Positions 1 to 6,700 of a DNA stretch of 16,955 nt are shown piece after piece (the stretch's first letter is position 1; each line of letters starts with the position of its first letter). The DNA is from Deltaproteobacteria bacterium (GTDB taxonomy: Bacteria; Desulfobacterota; Desulfobaccia; Desulfobaccales; 0-14-0-80-60-11). Where the stretch lies: the NCBI GenBank assembly GCA_021817645.1, contig JAKAGH010000028.1:1-16955 (forward strand), written 5' to 3'. A program made the position numbers and the translations under genes. The notes below the pieces were generated by a model that was given only the letters and a program-made list of their open reading frames with translations, searched no databases and was not told the DNA's origin.

Positions 1-13
1 GCTCTTCCGATCT
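1..13. other. Illumina adapter remnant at contig end
   Basis: The first 13 bases, GCTCTTCCGATCT, are identical to the 3' end of the Illumina TruSeq adapter, and they stop exactly where recognisable Flp pilin sequence begins. The simplest reading is untrimmed adapter at a contig end. Read in frame they would encode a plausible Leu-Phe-Arg-Ser before the pilin, so a native origin cannot be strictly excluded. A 13-base exact match at the very end is nevertheless unlikely by chance. Confidence 0.9.
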
Positions 14-148
14 GAAGAAGGCGCAACTGCGGTGGAATACGGCCTGCTGGTGGCCCTGATCGCCGTGGCTATTATCACCGCAGTGACTACGTTGGGGACG
101 AACCTGTCAGGTTTGTTCGACAAGGTTGCGACCCAGGTCAGTAAATAA
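14..148 (+). CDS. flp: Flp-family type IVb pilin, 5'-truncated
   Basis: This is the 3' part of a major pilin gene of the Tad (tight adherence) pilus. The frame reads EEG, then ATAVEYGLLVALIAVAII, then a short tail ending TQVSK and TAA at 146-148. This is the Flp hallmark: prepilin peptidase cleaves after the Gly, leaving Glu at +5 and Tyr at +6, followed by the hydrophobic helix that packs into the pilus. Flp pilins are usually about 50-70 residues, so only the start codon and a short leader are missing at the contig edge. A strong terminator follows directly, which suits a separately abundant pilin transcript ahead of the assembly genes. The family call is firm; the start cannot be placed. 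Confidence 0.9.
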   Translation, partial: EEGATAVEYGLLVALIAVAIITAVTTLGTNLSGLFDKVATQVSK

Positions 149-176
149 TTCCCTTTGATCATCAAGGGGTGCAGGG

Positions 177-224
177 AAAAGGCCCCTGCTGCTCAGAGAC
201 CGGGAGTGGCACGGGGCCTTTTTT
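177..224 (+). terminator. Rho-independent terminator after flp
   Basis: GGCCCC at 181-186 pairs with GGGGCC at 213-218, extended by A residues pairing with the T run, and is followed directly by TTTTTT at 219-224. The loop is about 26 nt and could fold further. It lies 28 nt after the pilin stop and 30 nt before tadE, so it should cap pilin mRNA while letting some readthrough into the assembly genes. Confidence 0.85.
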
Positions 225-253
225 CTAACTAGGGCATATTTCCCGGAGGGATC

Positions 254-673
254 ATGAGGAGCAAGGATCAGAGCCAGCGGGGCACCGCGGCTGTAGAGTT
301 TGCCCTCCTCGCCCCGTTATTTGTGGCGGTGCTCTTCGCGATTGTGGAGTTCGGGCTGATTATCTATACCAAAAGCATGTTGGCCCAGGCTACCAGGGAA
401 GCAGCCAGGTTCGGGGTGGTCTTTTCCACTCCCCGGAGGACCCAGGACGAGATTAAGGCAGTGGTGCAGAATTATTTGAACCAATGCAGCTTGAACAACG
501 GCGCCGACATCACGGTTACCGGGGCCGGGGGAGCCAGCGGCAGCAACTTGGAAGTTCTGGTAACATATACGTATAAATTTTTTGTATTGCCCCAGGATAT
601 GAATCATTTCCTGGGCGGGAGTCTGCCCACAAGTATTGACCTGCAAGCAGATACAGTAATGCATTTGGAGTGA
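254..673 (+). CDS. tadE: TadE-like minor pseudopilin
   Basis: This 139-residue protein has the TadE/TadG pseudopilin layout. A short basic leader ends in Gly10, followed by TAAVEFALLAPLF with Glu at +5 and Phe at +6 after the predicted cleavage, then one hydrophobic helix to about residue 34. The remainder is a small soluble domain with one Cys and beta-rich segments. TadE-type pseudopilins are processed by the same peptidase as Flp and are needed for pilus biogenesis. GGAGGG at 245-250 lies 3 nt before the ATG, which is close but usable. cpaB starts 6 nt after the stop, so the two are probably co-transcribed. In many loci tadE sits after tadC; here it follows flp directly. It could equally be named a generic TadE/G-like protein. 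Confidence 0.88.
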   Translation: MRSKDQSQRGTAAVEFALLAPLFVAVLFAIVEFGLIIYTKSMLAQATREAARFGVVFSTPRRTQDEIKAVVQNYLNQCSLNNGADITVTGAGGASGSNLEVLVTYTYKFFVLPQDMNHFLGGSLPTSIDLQADTVMHLE

Positions 674-679
674 CCGGAT

Positions 680-1576
680 ATGCGTCGCTTACCTCCTTGG
701 TTATGGCTTCTCATGGCCCTGGTCTTCGGGGCCACCGCCACTTTTATGGCTCTGGGCTGGATGAAGAAACAATCCCAGCAGCAGGTGCGGCAGGCCCCCG
801 TTGTGCCCACGTCCCCGGTGGTGGTGGCGGCCAAAGATATTGAGGTGGCCAATGCCCTGCGGGCGGACCAGTTAAGTGTGGTCCAATGGCCCCAAGACCG
901 GACCCCTAAAGGCGGGTTTGCCAGGTTGGAAGAAGTGACCGGCCGGGTGTCGGTTCTGGCCATGGGGGCCGGAGAGCCCGTCCTGGAGCCCAAGCTGGCT
1001 CCCAAGGGGACCCCTGCCGGGATGACCGCCCTGGTTGCCCCCGGCAAGCGGGCCATGACGGTCAAGGTAGATGAAGCTTCGGGGGTGGCCGGCTTTATCG
1101 TCCCCAATAACCGGGTGGATGTGGTGGGTTCCATCAACCGGGGAGAGTTCAGTAAGGATCCTTTCGCCAGGGTAGTACTGGAAAATTTGCGGGTGTTGGG
1201 CACCGGTCAAAGAATTGTGGAAAAGACGCCTGATGGCAAACCTCAGGTGGTTCCCACCGTCACCCTGGAGGTAAGTCCGGTGGAAGGGGAGCGCCTCGCT
1301 CTGGCGGCGCAGGAAGGCCATCTTTCCCTGGTGCTCCGCAGCCAAAGAGATGAAACCCCGGTGAACACCAAAGGGATGAAGACGTCCCGGTTGTTCAAAA
1401 CCTCTCCTTCAGGGGCCATGTCTGAGGACGAAGACGAGGCAGAGGTAGGCCCGACTGTCCAGGTCATCCGGCGCAAGATAGTGGACAACGAAAGCCCGCT
1501 GGTGACCAGAAAAGCAAAGATAGTCCTGAGCGAAGCGAAGCCGGACACTGCGAAGCCGGACACTGCCAAGAAATAG
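680..1576 (+). CDS. cpaB: Flp pilus assembly protein CpaB/RcpC
   Basis: This 298-residue protein is the periplasmic CpaB/RcpC component of the Tad pilus, thought to work with the secretin. A single N-terminal membrane helix (about residues 7-27) is followed by a proline-rich linker. Next comes a SAF domain (about 46-106, VVVAAKDIEVANALRADQL, then VLEPKLAPKG) and the RcpC domain (about 115-222, with AMTVKVDEASGVAGFIVPNNRVDVV). The C-terminus is acidic, then Lys-rich, and ends in two copies of AKPDT encoded by a 15-base tandem repeat. It begins 6 nt after tadE. The gene normally lies just before the secretin gene, but a 134-base non-coding gap and then cpaE follow instead. Confidence 0.93.
   Translation: MRRLPPWLWLLMALVFGATATFMALGWMKKQSQQQVRQAPVVPTSPVVVAAKDIEVANALRADQLSVVQWPQDRTPKGGFARLEEVTGRVSVLAMGAGEPVLEPKLAPKGTPAGMTALVAPGKRAMTVKVDEASGVAGFIVPNNRVDVVGSINRGEFSKDPFARVVLENLRVLGTGQRIVEKTPDGKPQVVPTVTLEVSPVEGERLALAAQEGHLSLVLRSQRDETPVNTKGMKTSRLFKTSPSGAMSEDEDEAEVGPTVQVIRRKIVDNESPLVTRKAKIVLSEAKPDTAKPDTAKK
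1536..1565 (+). repeat. 15-bp tandem repeat in the cpaB 3' end
   Basis: CGAAGCCGGACACTG occurs twice back to back (1536-1550 and 1551-1565), preceded by a partial CGAAG copy. It adds AKPDT units to the CpaB tail. The unit length is a multiple of three, so copy-number change would not break the frame. Confidence 0.85.
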
Positions 1577-1710
1577 TTGCGGGTGTTCCGTTAAAGGGGA
1601 CAGTAGAAGACCCTCTAGCGCGCTGTGTGCAGAGGAGCACCCCTAAGTAGTCCGTGAGCTGGTAATGGATTATTGCCACGGCCGATCCACCCCAAGGATG
1701 GAACAAGGAG

Positions 1711-2889
1711 ATGGCCATCCGATTTTGTCTCTATTACCATTCCAAAGAGAATGGCGAATATCTGCAGAAGATCATCAATTCTTCCCGTCAAGGGATGTTG
1801 GTGGAAACTCAGGGCCTGGACCGACTGCCGCCGCAGATCAACTCCGGGACTGATGTTGTTTTTCTGGAATACCAGGAAGACGATGCCAAGCTAGATCGCT
1901 GGATCGAAAAGACCGCGGCCGATCCGAAAAGCCCTGCGATTTTTCTCTTCTTGCACGAAATCACCACCAACAGTCTGTGGAAGGCTCTACGGCTGGGGGT
2001 TAAGGAATGCTTTGCCTTCCCCATCCGGCCGGAAGAGTTCCAGGAGGCCCTTGACCGGCTGCCCCGCCCCGACGTCAACTTGGAGCTGACGGAGACTACC
2101 CGGGTGGTTTCCTTCCTGGGCAGCAAAGGGGGAGTGGGAAATACTTTTCTCACCACCAATGTCGCTTATATTCTGGGGCAGGAGCAGAAAGGCCAGGTGC
2201 TGATTGTGGATTTGGATCTGCGCTATGGACAAGTGGTCTACTTTTTCGATGCCCGGCCCAAATATACCATCATCGATGTCATCGAGAACTTTGAACGTAT
2301 TGACAGTTCTTATCTGCAGAGCCTGTTCCATTCCTACGATAAGCATCTCAGTATTCTGCCGGCTCCGGCCCGACTGGAGGAAGCCGAGGCGGTCACCCCC
2401 GAGCACCTGGGGAAAATCCTTCATTATTTGAAGAATCTTCGAGTTTTTAACTGGATTTTGGTGGATTGCTGCCACCAGATGGATGAGGTCACCCTGAGGG
2501 CTCTAGAATTATCGGACGATATTCTGCTGGTGACCAATCCTTCCATCCCGGCGCTGTCAAATGCCAAGAAGTTGTTGGAGCTGCTCCAGATGTTAGACTT
2601 GGGCGGGGTTAGGCCCGAGGTGCTTCTCAACTCCTGGCAGAAGCGGGGCGATCTGGGCGAAAGCGAGGTGGTGGGCTTCCTGGGGCGGGAAATCAGCAGC
2701 AAGATCACCTTCGATTCCACCCAAGTAGTGCGCAGCATCAATGAGGGCCGGCCATTATGGGAAATGGCGCCCCGTCATCCGCTGTGTCAGGAATTGCGGG
2801 CCATTGCCACCAAGCTTTGCGGGGATGATGCCGCGCGGGGCAACGGTCATGGCTTGGGCTGGATCAAACGGCTGGTGAGGAAGGGTTAA
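1711..2889 (+). CDS. cpaE: Tad pilus localisation protein CpaE/TadZ, pseudo-receiver plus degenerate MinD/ParA-type ATPase
   Basis: This 392-residue protein has the two-part CpaE/TadZ layout, which places the Tad machine at its site in the cell. Residues 1-120 resemble a response-regulator receiver, but Glu53 (DVVFLEYQ) stands where the phospho-accepting Asp is expected, so it is probably a pseudo-receiver. Residues 130-375 form a MinD/ParA-like domain. The loop SKGGVGNTF (138-146) keeps the signature Lys139 but has Asn144 in place of the Walker A lysine. IVDLDL (165-170) and ILVDCC (249-254) match the later motifs. Loss of the Walker lysine is typical of TadZ/CpaE. AAGGAG directly abuts the ATG, too close to be an effective Shine-Dalgarno; AAGGA at 1694-1698 is a possible substitute. 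No better in-frame start is seen. cpaF follows after 2 nt. Confidence 0.9.
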   Translation: MAIRFCLYYHSKENGEYLQKIINSSRQGMLVETQGLDRLPPQINSGTDVVFLEYQEDDAKLDRWIEKTAADPKSPAIFLFLHEITTNSLWKALRLGVKECFAFPIRPEEFQEALDRLPRPDVNLELTETTRVVSFLGSKGGVGNTFLTTNVAYILGQEQKGQVLIVDLDLRYGQVVYFFDARPKYTIIDVIENFERIDSSYLQSLFHSYDKHLSILPAPARLEEAEAVTPEHLGKILHYLKNLRVFNWILVDCCHQMDEVTLRALELSDDILLVTNPSIPALSNAKKLLELLQMLDLGGVRPEVLLNSWQKRGDLGESEVVGFLGREISSKITFDSTQVVRSINEGRPLWEMAPRHPLCQELRAIATKLCGDDAARGNGHGLGWIKRLVRKG

Positions 2890-2891
2890 TT

Positions 2892-4250
2892 ATGGGGATC
2901 ATGGCCCGAATCCGGGAGAGAACCCCGGGCGACCGAGGGCTGGCTGCCAACGGTCGCGGCGGCGAGGACCTCAAAAAAGAAAACGCCTTCAACGAATTGA
3001 AGGCCAAGATCCACTTCCGGCTCATCAACCTGTTGGACCTTACCCGCCTTGCCGAAGCGGAAGACAAAGTTTTGGCGGAGGATTTGCGCCGGGGGGTCGA
3101 TCTCATCCTGGCGGAAGAGAATCAGGCCCTCTCTCTTCCCGAAAAGGAGAGACTCTGCAAGGAGATCCGGGATGAGCTTTTGGGCTACGGCCCCCTGGAG
3201 CCCTTGCTGCACGACTATACGGTGAATGATATCCTGGTGAATGCCTTCGACCAGGTCTTTGTGGAACGCAAAGGGAAACTGGAACGTGTCTCCGTGCGTT
3301 TTAATGATAATGCTCATCTTCTGAAGATAATAGAGAAAATTGCTTCAGGGGTGGGCCGGCGCATCGATGAATCCAGCCCCATGGTGGATGCCCGCCTGCC
3401 GGACGGCTCCCGGGTTAACGCCATTATTCCGCCCCTGGCTCTGGACGGCCCGGCGTTGTCCATCCGTAAATTCGCCCGGGACCCCATCCGGGTGCAGAAT
3501 CTGATCCAGTTTGGGTCCATTACCCAGGAGATCGCCCTGGTCCTGGAGGCCATGGTCCAGGCCCGGCTCAATATCCTGATTTCCGGCGGCACCGGTACTG
3601 GTAAGACCACCTTTTTGAACGTACTCTCCAGCTTCATCCCCAATGACGAACGCATCGTTACCATTGAGGATTCTGCGGAATTGCAATTGCAGCAGGAACA
3701 TATCGTCCGCCTGGAAACGCGGCCGGCCAACCTGGAAGGAATGGGCGAAATCACGCAGCGGGATCTGGTAAAGAACGCTTTGCGTATGCGGCCGGATCGC
3801 ATCCTCTTGGGGGAGGTGCGCTCCGGAGAGGCCCTGGATATGCTCCAGGCCATGAACACCGGCCATGACGGCTCGCTGGCCACGATTCACGCCAATTCCC
3901 CCCGGGATGCCATCACCCGTCTGGAAACCATGGTGGCCATGGCGGGTTTGAGTATTCCGGATCGGGCCATCCGCCATCAAGTTTCTTCGGCGGTGGATGT
4001 GATCATCCAGATCGCCCGTTTGAGCGACGGCAGCCGCAAGATGATGGGCCTCCATGAAATCGTCGGCATGGAGGGAGACGTGATCACGGTGCAGGAGATT
4101 TTTGCCTTTGAGCTGATGGGGGTGGACGAGGAGCGCAAGGTTAAAGGCCGCTTTATCACCACCGGCATTCGTCCTAAGTTTATGAAACGCCTGGAAGCCA
4201 TGGGCGTGCAGTTGCCGGCGCAAGTCTTCCGGGAAACCGCCAGGCTCTGA
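2892..4250 (+). CDS. cpaF: Tad pilus assembly ATPase CpaF/TadA
   Basis: This is the cytoplasmic secretion ATPase that powers Tad pilus assembly (VirB11/GspE superfamily), 452 residues. It contains the N-terminal LLGYGPLEPLL and VNDILVNAFDQVFVER segments (97-126), the ARLPDGSRVNAIIPPL segment (167-182), Walker A GGTGTGKTT (232-240) and the Asp-box TIEDSAELQL (257-266). Walker B is RILLGEVR (303-310, Glu308), and the His-box is GSLATIHANSP (327-337). All catalytic motifs are intact and the length is normal. GAGGAAGGG ending at 2885 is well spaced for the ATG at 2892; a second ATG at 2901 is possible. It lies 2 nt after cpaE, so they are clearly one operon. Its membrane partners would be TadB and TadC downstream. 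Confidence 0.96.
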   Translation: MGIMARIRERTPGDRGLAANGRGGEDLKKENAFNELKAKIHFRLINLLDLTRLAEAEDKVLAEDLRRGVDLILAEENQALSLPEKERLCKEIRDELLGYGPLEPLLHDYTVNDILVNAFDQVFVERKGKLERVSVRFNDNAHLLKIIEKIASGVGRRIDESSPMVDARLPDGSRVNAIIPPLALDGPALSIRKFARDPIRVQNLIQFGSITQEIALVLEAMVQARLNILISGGTGTGKTTFLNVLSSFIPNDERIVTIEDSAELQLQQEHIVRLETRPANLEGMGEITQRDLVKNALRMRPDRILLGEVRSGEALDMLQAMNTGHDGSLATIHANSPRDAITRLETMVAMAGLSIPDRAIRHQVSSAVDVIIQIARLSDGSRKMMGLHEIVGMEGDVITVQEIFAFELMGVDEERKVKGRFITTGIRPKFMKRLEAMGVQLPAQVFRETARL

Positions 4251-4277
4251 GGGCCGCGGCGGGCAAAAGACCCAAAG

Positions 4278-4334
4278 ACCTCCCCCAAGTATCAGCCGAG
4301 GGGAGGTGGCAATGCCGCCGTGAAGATGGCGGCG
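4278..4334 (+). promoter_or_regulatory. Paired hairpins in the cpaF-tadB gap
   Basis: Two perfect inverted repeats sit in the 97 bases between cpaF and the tadB ATG. ACCTCCCC (4278-4285) pairs with GGGGAGGT (4300-4307), an 8-bp stem with a 14-nt loop. GCCGCC (4314-4319) pairs with GGCGGC (4328-4333), a 6-bp stem with an 8-nt loop. The second ends 4 nt before the GGAG of tadB. Neither has a T run, so they are not classical terminators. A role in mRNA processing or in setting platform-protein levels is inference. Confidence 0.5.
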
Positions 4335-4347
4335 ACCGGAGTTGGCG

Positions 4348-5355
4348 ATGTTCGAGAAGGTCATATCCAGTGTAACCAGCGGTGAGATGCCGAGCCTTCT
4401 GGTGCTGCTGATCTTTTTATGCTTCCTCTGCTTAATGGAAGGAGCGTTTTGGTTCTTTGCCGATTCCCAGCGGCATCATCAACGGCGTTTGCAAAAGCGC
4501 ATCAAATTCCTTCAGGGGCTGGAAGACAGCAAGAATTTGTCCCAAGCATCCCTGCTGAAACCGGACGGCCTGAGCGGCATTCCTTTGCTGCACGAGACCT
4601 TGAAACGTATTCAAAGCCTGCAGCAGGTGAAGACTTTATTAAGCCAGGCAGGGATTAGTTGGTCGGTTGGACACTTTGTCCTCCTCAGTCTCCTGGCGGC
4701 CGCGGTGGGTCTGTGCATCGGCTCTTTTAAGTTAGGGCCGCTGGGAGCAATGACCGGCGGAGGCGTGGGCCTGGTCATTCCTTACCTTATCTTGAAGTTC
4801 AAGAAAAAACGGCGCCTGAAGAAGTTTGAGAAGCAGCTCCCCGAGGCCCTGGACTTATTGGCACGGGGACTGAAAGCCGGGCATGCTTTTGCCTCCGGAC
4901 TACAGTTGGTGGCGTCGGAGATGGATAACCCCATCGGCTTCGAATTCTTTAAGACCTTCAAGGAATATAACCATGGCCTGGATTTGAACACTGCGCTCCT
5001 CAATCTTTGTCATCGCATGGACTTGCGTGATCTCAGGTATTTCACCACTGCGGTGATGATTCAAAGGGAGACCGGCGGCAACCTCACCGAGATTTTGGAA
5101 AAGATTGCCAGCCTGATCCGGGAGCGGTTCAAACTGCGCAACCAAATCAAGGCCCTCACCGCCGAAGGCCGCCTCTCCGGGTGGATCCTGATGGGGATGC
5201 CCCCGGCTTTGGCTGGGATTATTTTTAAACTGAACCCCGATTACATCAAGCTATTGATCAACCATCCCTTGGGGCAAATGATGGCCATAGGCGCCATGGT
5301 TTTCCAGGTTCTGGGGATGCTGTGCATCAAGAAAATCGTCAGTATTAAAGTGTAA
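4348..5355 (+). CDS. tadB: Tad pilus inner-membrane platform protein TadB
   Basis: This 335-residue protein of the type II secretion F (GspF/PilC-like) family is one half of the membrane platform on which the CpaF ATPase acts. An N-terminal membrane helix (about residues 13-35) is followed by a basic cytoplasmic segment and two helices around 105-146. The F domain with EALDLLARGLKAGHAFASGL comes next, then GGNLTEILEKIASLIRERFK, and two C-terminal helices. An in-frame TTG at 4342 would add two residues. I chose the ATG at 4348 because GGAG (4338-4341) lies 6 nt upstream of it. tadC begins 11 nt after the stop. Confidence 0.93.
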   Translation: MFEKVISSVTSGEMPSLLVLLIFLCFLCLMEGAFWFFADSQRHHQRRLQKRIKFLQGLEDSKNLSQASLLKPDGLSGIPLLHETLKRIQSLQQVKTLLSQAGISWSVGHFVLLSLLAAAVGLCIGSFKLGPLGAMTGGGVGLVIPYLILKFKKKRRLKKFEKQLPEALDLLARGLKAGHAFASGLQLVASEMDNPIGFEFFKTFKEYNHGLDLNTALLNLCHRMDLRDLRYFTTAVMIQRETGGNLTEILEKIASLIRERFKLRNQIKALTAEGRLSGWILMGMPPALAGIIFKLNPDYIKLLINHPLGQMMAIGAMVFQVLGMLCIKKIVSIKV

Positions 5356-5366
5356 AGAAGAAAAAT

Positions 5367-6278
5367 ATGTCCCTGGCACCTCTGTTATTCGGGATCCTGA
5401 TAGCCGCATGCATCGGTTCCCTGGCGTCGTTTTTCCACTGGGGCCGCTCCAGGGTGCACAAACGCTTGGAGGTCGAGACCAAGGTGGCGTGGCGCCCGCC
5501 TGACGATTCCCCCGTGGTTTTGCCTGCCGAACTGGTGAAGAAGTTTGAGGAAAAGCTGGGGATCAAGAAAGACAGCTCCAAAGTCAAGGAGATGAAAAAG
5601 AAATTGGTCCAGGCCGGCATCTATAGTGAGCGGGCCATGGCCATCTTTTTGGGGATGAAAATTGGCTTGCCCCTGGCTCTGCCCATCCTGGTCATGCCCA
5701 TGCTCATGGACCGGGGTATCAGCAAAATCCTCCTGGTCGGGCTCGCTTATCTATTATTCGTGGGGGGCTATTTCCTTCCGACCTTGATTTTGGGGCACCT
5801 GGTGGATACCAGGCAGAAGAAGATCAAGCAGGCCCTGCCAGATGCCCTGGATCTTCTGGTGGTGTGCGTGGAAGCCGGACAGGGTTTAAATGCCGCCTTA
5901 AAACGGGTGTCGGATGATTTTATGGTGAGCAATCCGGCCCTGGCTGGGGAGTTTAATCTGGTCAATCTGGAGATTAACGCCGGGCTGGAAAGGGAGCAAG
6001 CCCTCCGTAACCTGGCGGACCGCACCGGGGTGGAAGACCTGGCTTCCCTGTGTTCCATCCTGATCCAGAGCGACCGGTTCGGCACCAGCGTGGCCACCGC
6101 CTTGAAAGTGCAATCCGAGACCTTGCGTACCACCCGGCGCCAGAGATTGGAAGAATTGGCGGCCAAGACCCCGGTCAAGCTGATCTTCCCTCTGATTCTC
6201 TTTATCTTTCCAGCCATCATGGTCGTGATCCTGGGGCCCGCGGTCATCAGGGTCATGGAAACCCTCTTAAAGAAATAA
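5367..6278 (+). CDS. tadC: Tad pilus inner-membrane platform protein TadC
   Basis: This 303-residue protein is a second type II secretion F family member, the usual partner of TadB. A short N-terminal helix (residues 3-20) and a charged linker precede two membrane helices around 88-141. The F domain with LPDALDLLVVCVEAGQGLNAAL follows (about 150-172), then FGTSVATALKVQSETLR (about 231-247), and a C-terminal helix FPLILFIFPAIMVVILGP. The ATG at 5367 follows AAGAAG at 5355-5360. It is the last recognisable tad gene; tadD and tadG, often found next, are absent. Confidence 0.93.
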   Translation: MSLAPLLFGILIAACIGSLASFFHWGRSRVHKRLEVETKVAWRPPDDSPVVLPAELVKKFEEKLGIKKDSSKVKEMKKKLVQAGIYSERAMAIFLGMKIGLPLALPILVMPMLMDRGISKILLVGLAYLLFVGGYFLPTLILGHLVDTRQKKIKQALPDALDLLVVCVEAGQGLNAALKRVSDDFMVSNPALAGEFNLVNLEINAGLEREQALRNLADRTGVEDLASLCSILIQSDRFGTSVATALKVQSETLRTTRRQRLEELAAKTPVKLIFPLILFIFPAIMVVILGPAVIRVMETLLKK

Positions 6279-6328
6279 CCTTCTGCCCGGGTCCCGCCTT
6301 TTGGGTAAAGGGCTTAGAGGGTTAATAG

Positions 6329-6544
6329 ATCAGGTTTTTTTCCACGTATCTCATGCAGGATCAGCTTGCCCGCGCCTGTCAGGGCATCAACCCCCACCGC
6401 CTCCGCTATTTGACCCTGGCCGCAGGCCGGTTGGGGCCCATCCGGGAAGCCAATATCCGGCAACTGGGGGAGAGCATTGCCGCGGTCCAAACCCCGTTTA
6501 CCCTGATAGAGAGTATTCCGGCACACCAGGGCATCAGATTATAG
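6329..6544 (+). pseudogene. Possible remnant of a 2'-5' RNA ligase-like (LigT/ThpR) gene
   Basis: An open frame from 6329 to the TAG at 6544 has GC-rich third positions like the real genes around it. GAGGG at 6317-6321 sits 7 nt before codon ATC at 6329, where an ATG would be expected, suggesting loss of the start codon; an internal ATG at 6353 leaves 63 residues. The text IRFF at the start, then RYLTL, and PFTL about 25 residues later resembles the N-terminal half of 2'-5' RNA ligase/cyclic phosphodiesterase proteins, which carry an HxTL motif and a later PFTL. Here the catalytic His position is Tyr, and the second half of the family, about 180 residues in full, is missing. The resemblance is by eye only. 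It could instead be an unrelated small ORF. Confidence 0.3.
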
Positions 6545-6548
6545 TTCC

Positions 6549-6663
6549 AAGTTCAAAGTTAAACGTTCAAGGCTAACTGACCCCTGGCCCCCTCTGGAAT
6601 TATGAATAGTAAGGGGGAAGCGAGCACTTGACTTTGAACTTCGAACCTTGAACTTTGAACTTT
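6549..6663. repeat. Imperfect inverted repeat of GTTCAAAG-type strings
   Basis: The left arm at 6549-6572 (AAGTTCAAAGTT, then AAACGTTCAAGG) is largely complementary to the right arm at 6631-6663 (ACTTTGAACTTCGAA, then CCTTGAACTTTGAACTTT). Related strings recur at 12484-12511 and 13634-13654, always between genes, so this is a dispersed intergenic repeat family. Confidence 0.75.
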
Positions 6664-6700
6664 CCCGAAAAGAAAACAGAAAACTATATTGTGGCTGGTG

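Larger units (their letters stand above)
6279..6700. other. Convergent intergenic region between tadC and motB
   Basis: These 422 bases separate the end of the plus-strand tad operon from the end of minus-strand motB. They hold a probable gene remnant (6329-6544) and an imperfect inverted repeat built from GTTCAAAG/CTTTGAAC strings (6549-6572 and 6631-6663). Between the arms lies CTGACCCCTGGCCCCC-type text that recurs in similar form near 12540. No clear hairpin-plus-T-run terminator was seen for either operon. Confidence 0.6.

Noticed and set aside
206..222. TGGCACG followed by a T-rich stretch, resembling a sigma-54 promoter
   Set aside because: The required TTGC at the right distance is absent (CTTT instead), and the bases are the right arm and T run of the flp terminator.
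604..1203. Long minus-strand open frame opposite tadE/cpaB
   Set aside because: It is the shadow of clearly recognisable plus-strand genes and has no motif or ribosome binding site of its own; the same applies to the long antisense frames opposite cpaF, mdh and the prenyltransferase.
3345..4364. 339-codon minus-strand frame opposite cpaF
   Set aside because: It is His/Gly/Gln-rich text typical of an antisense reading of GC-rich coding DNA; the plus strand holds every CpaF motif.
6314..6526. Minus-strand 70-codon frame between tadC and motB
   Set aside because: The plus-strand frame over the same bases has the better ribosome binding site and family-like motifs; this one shows neither.
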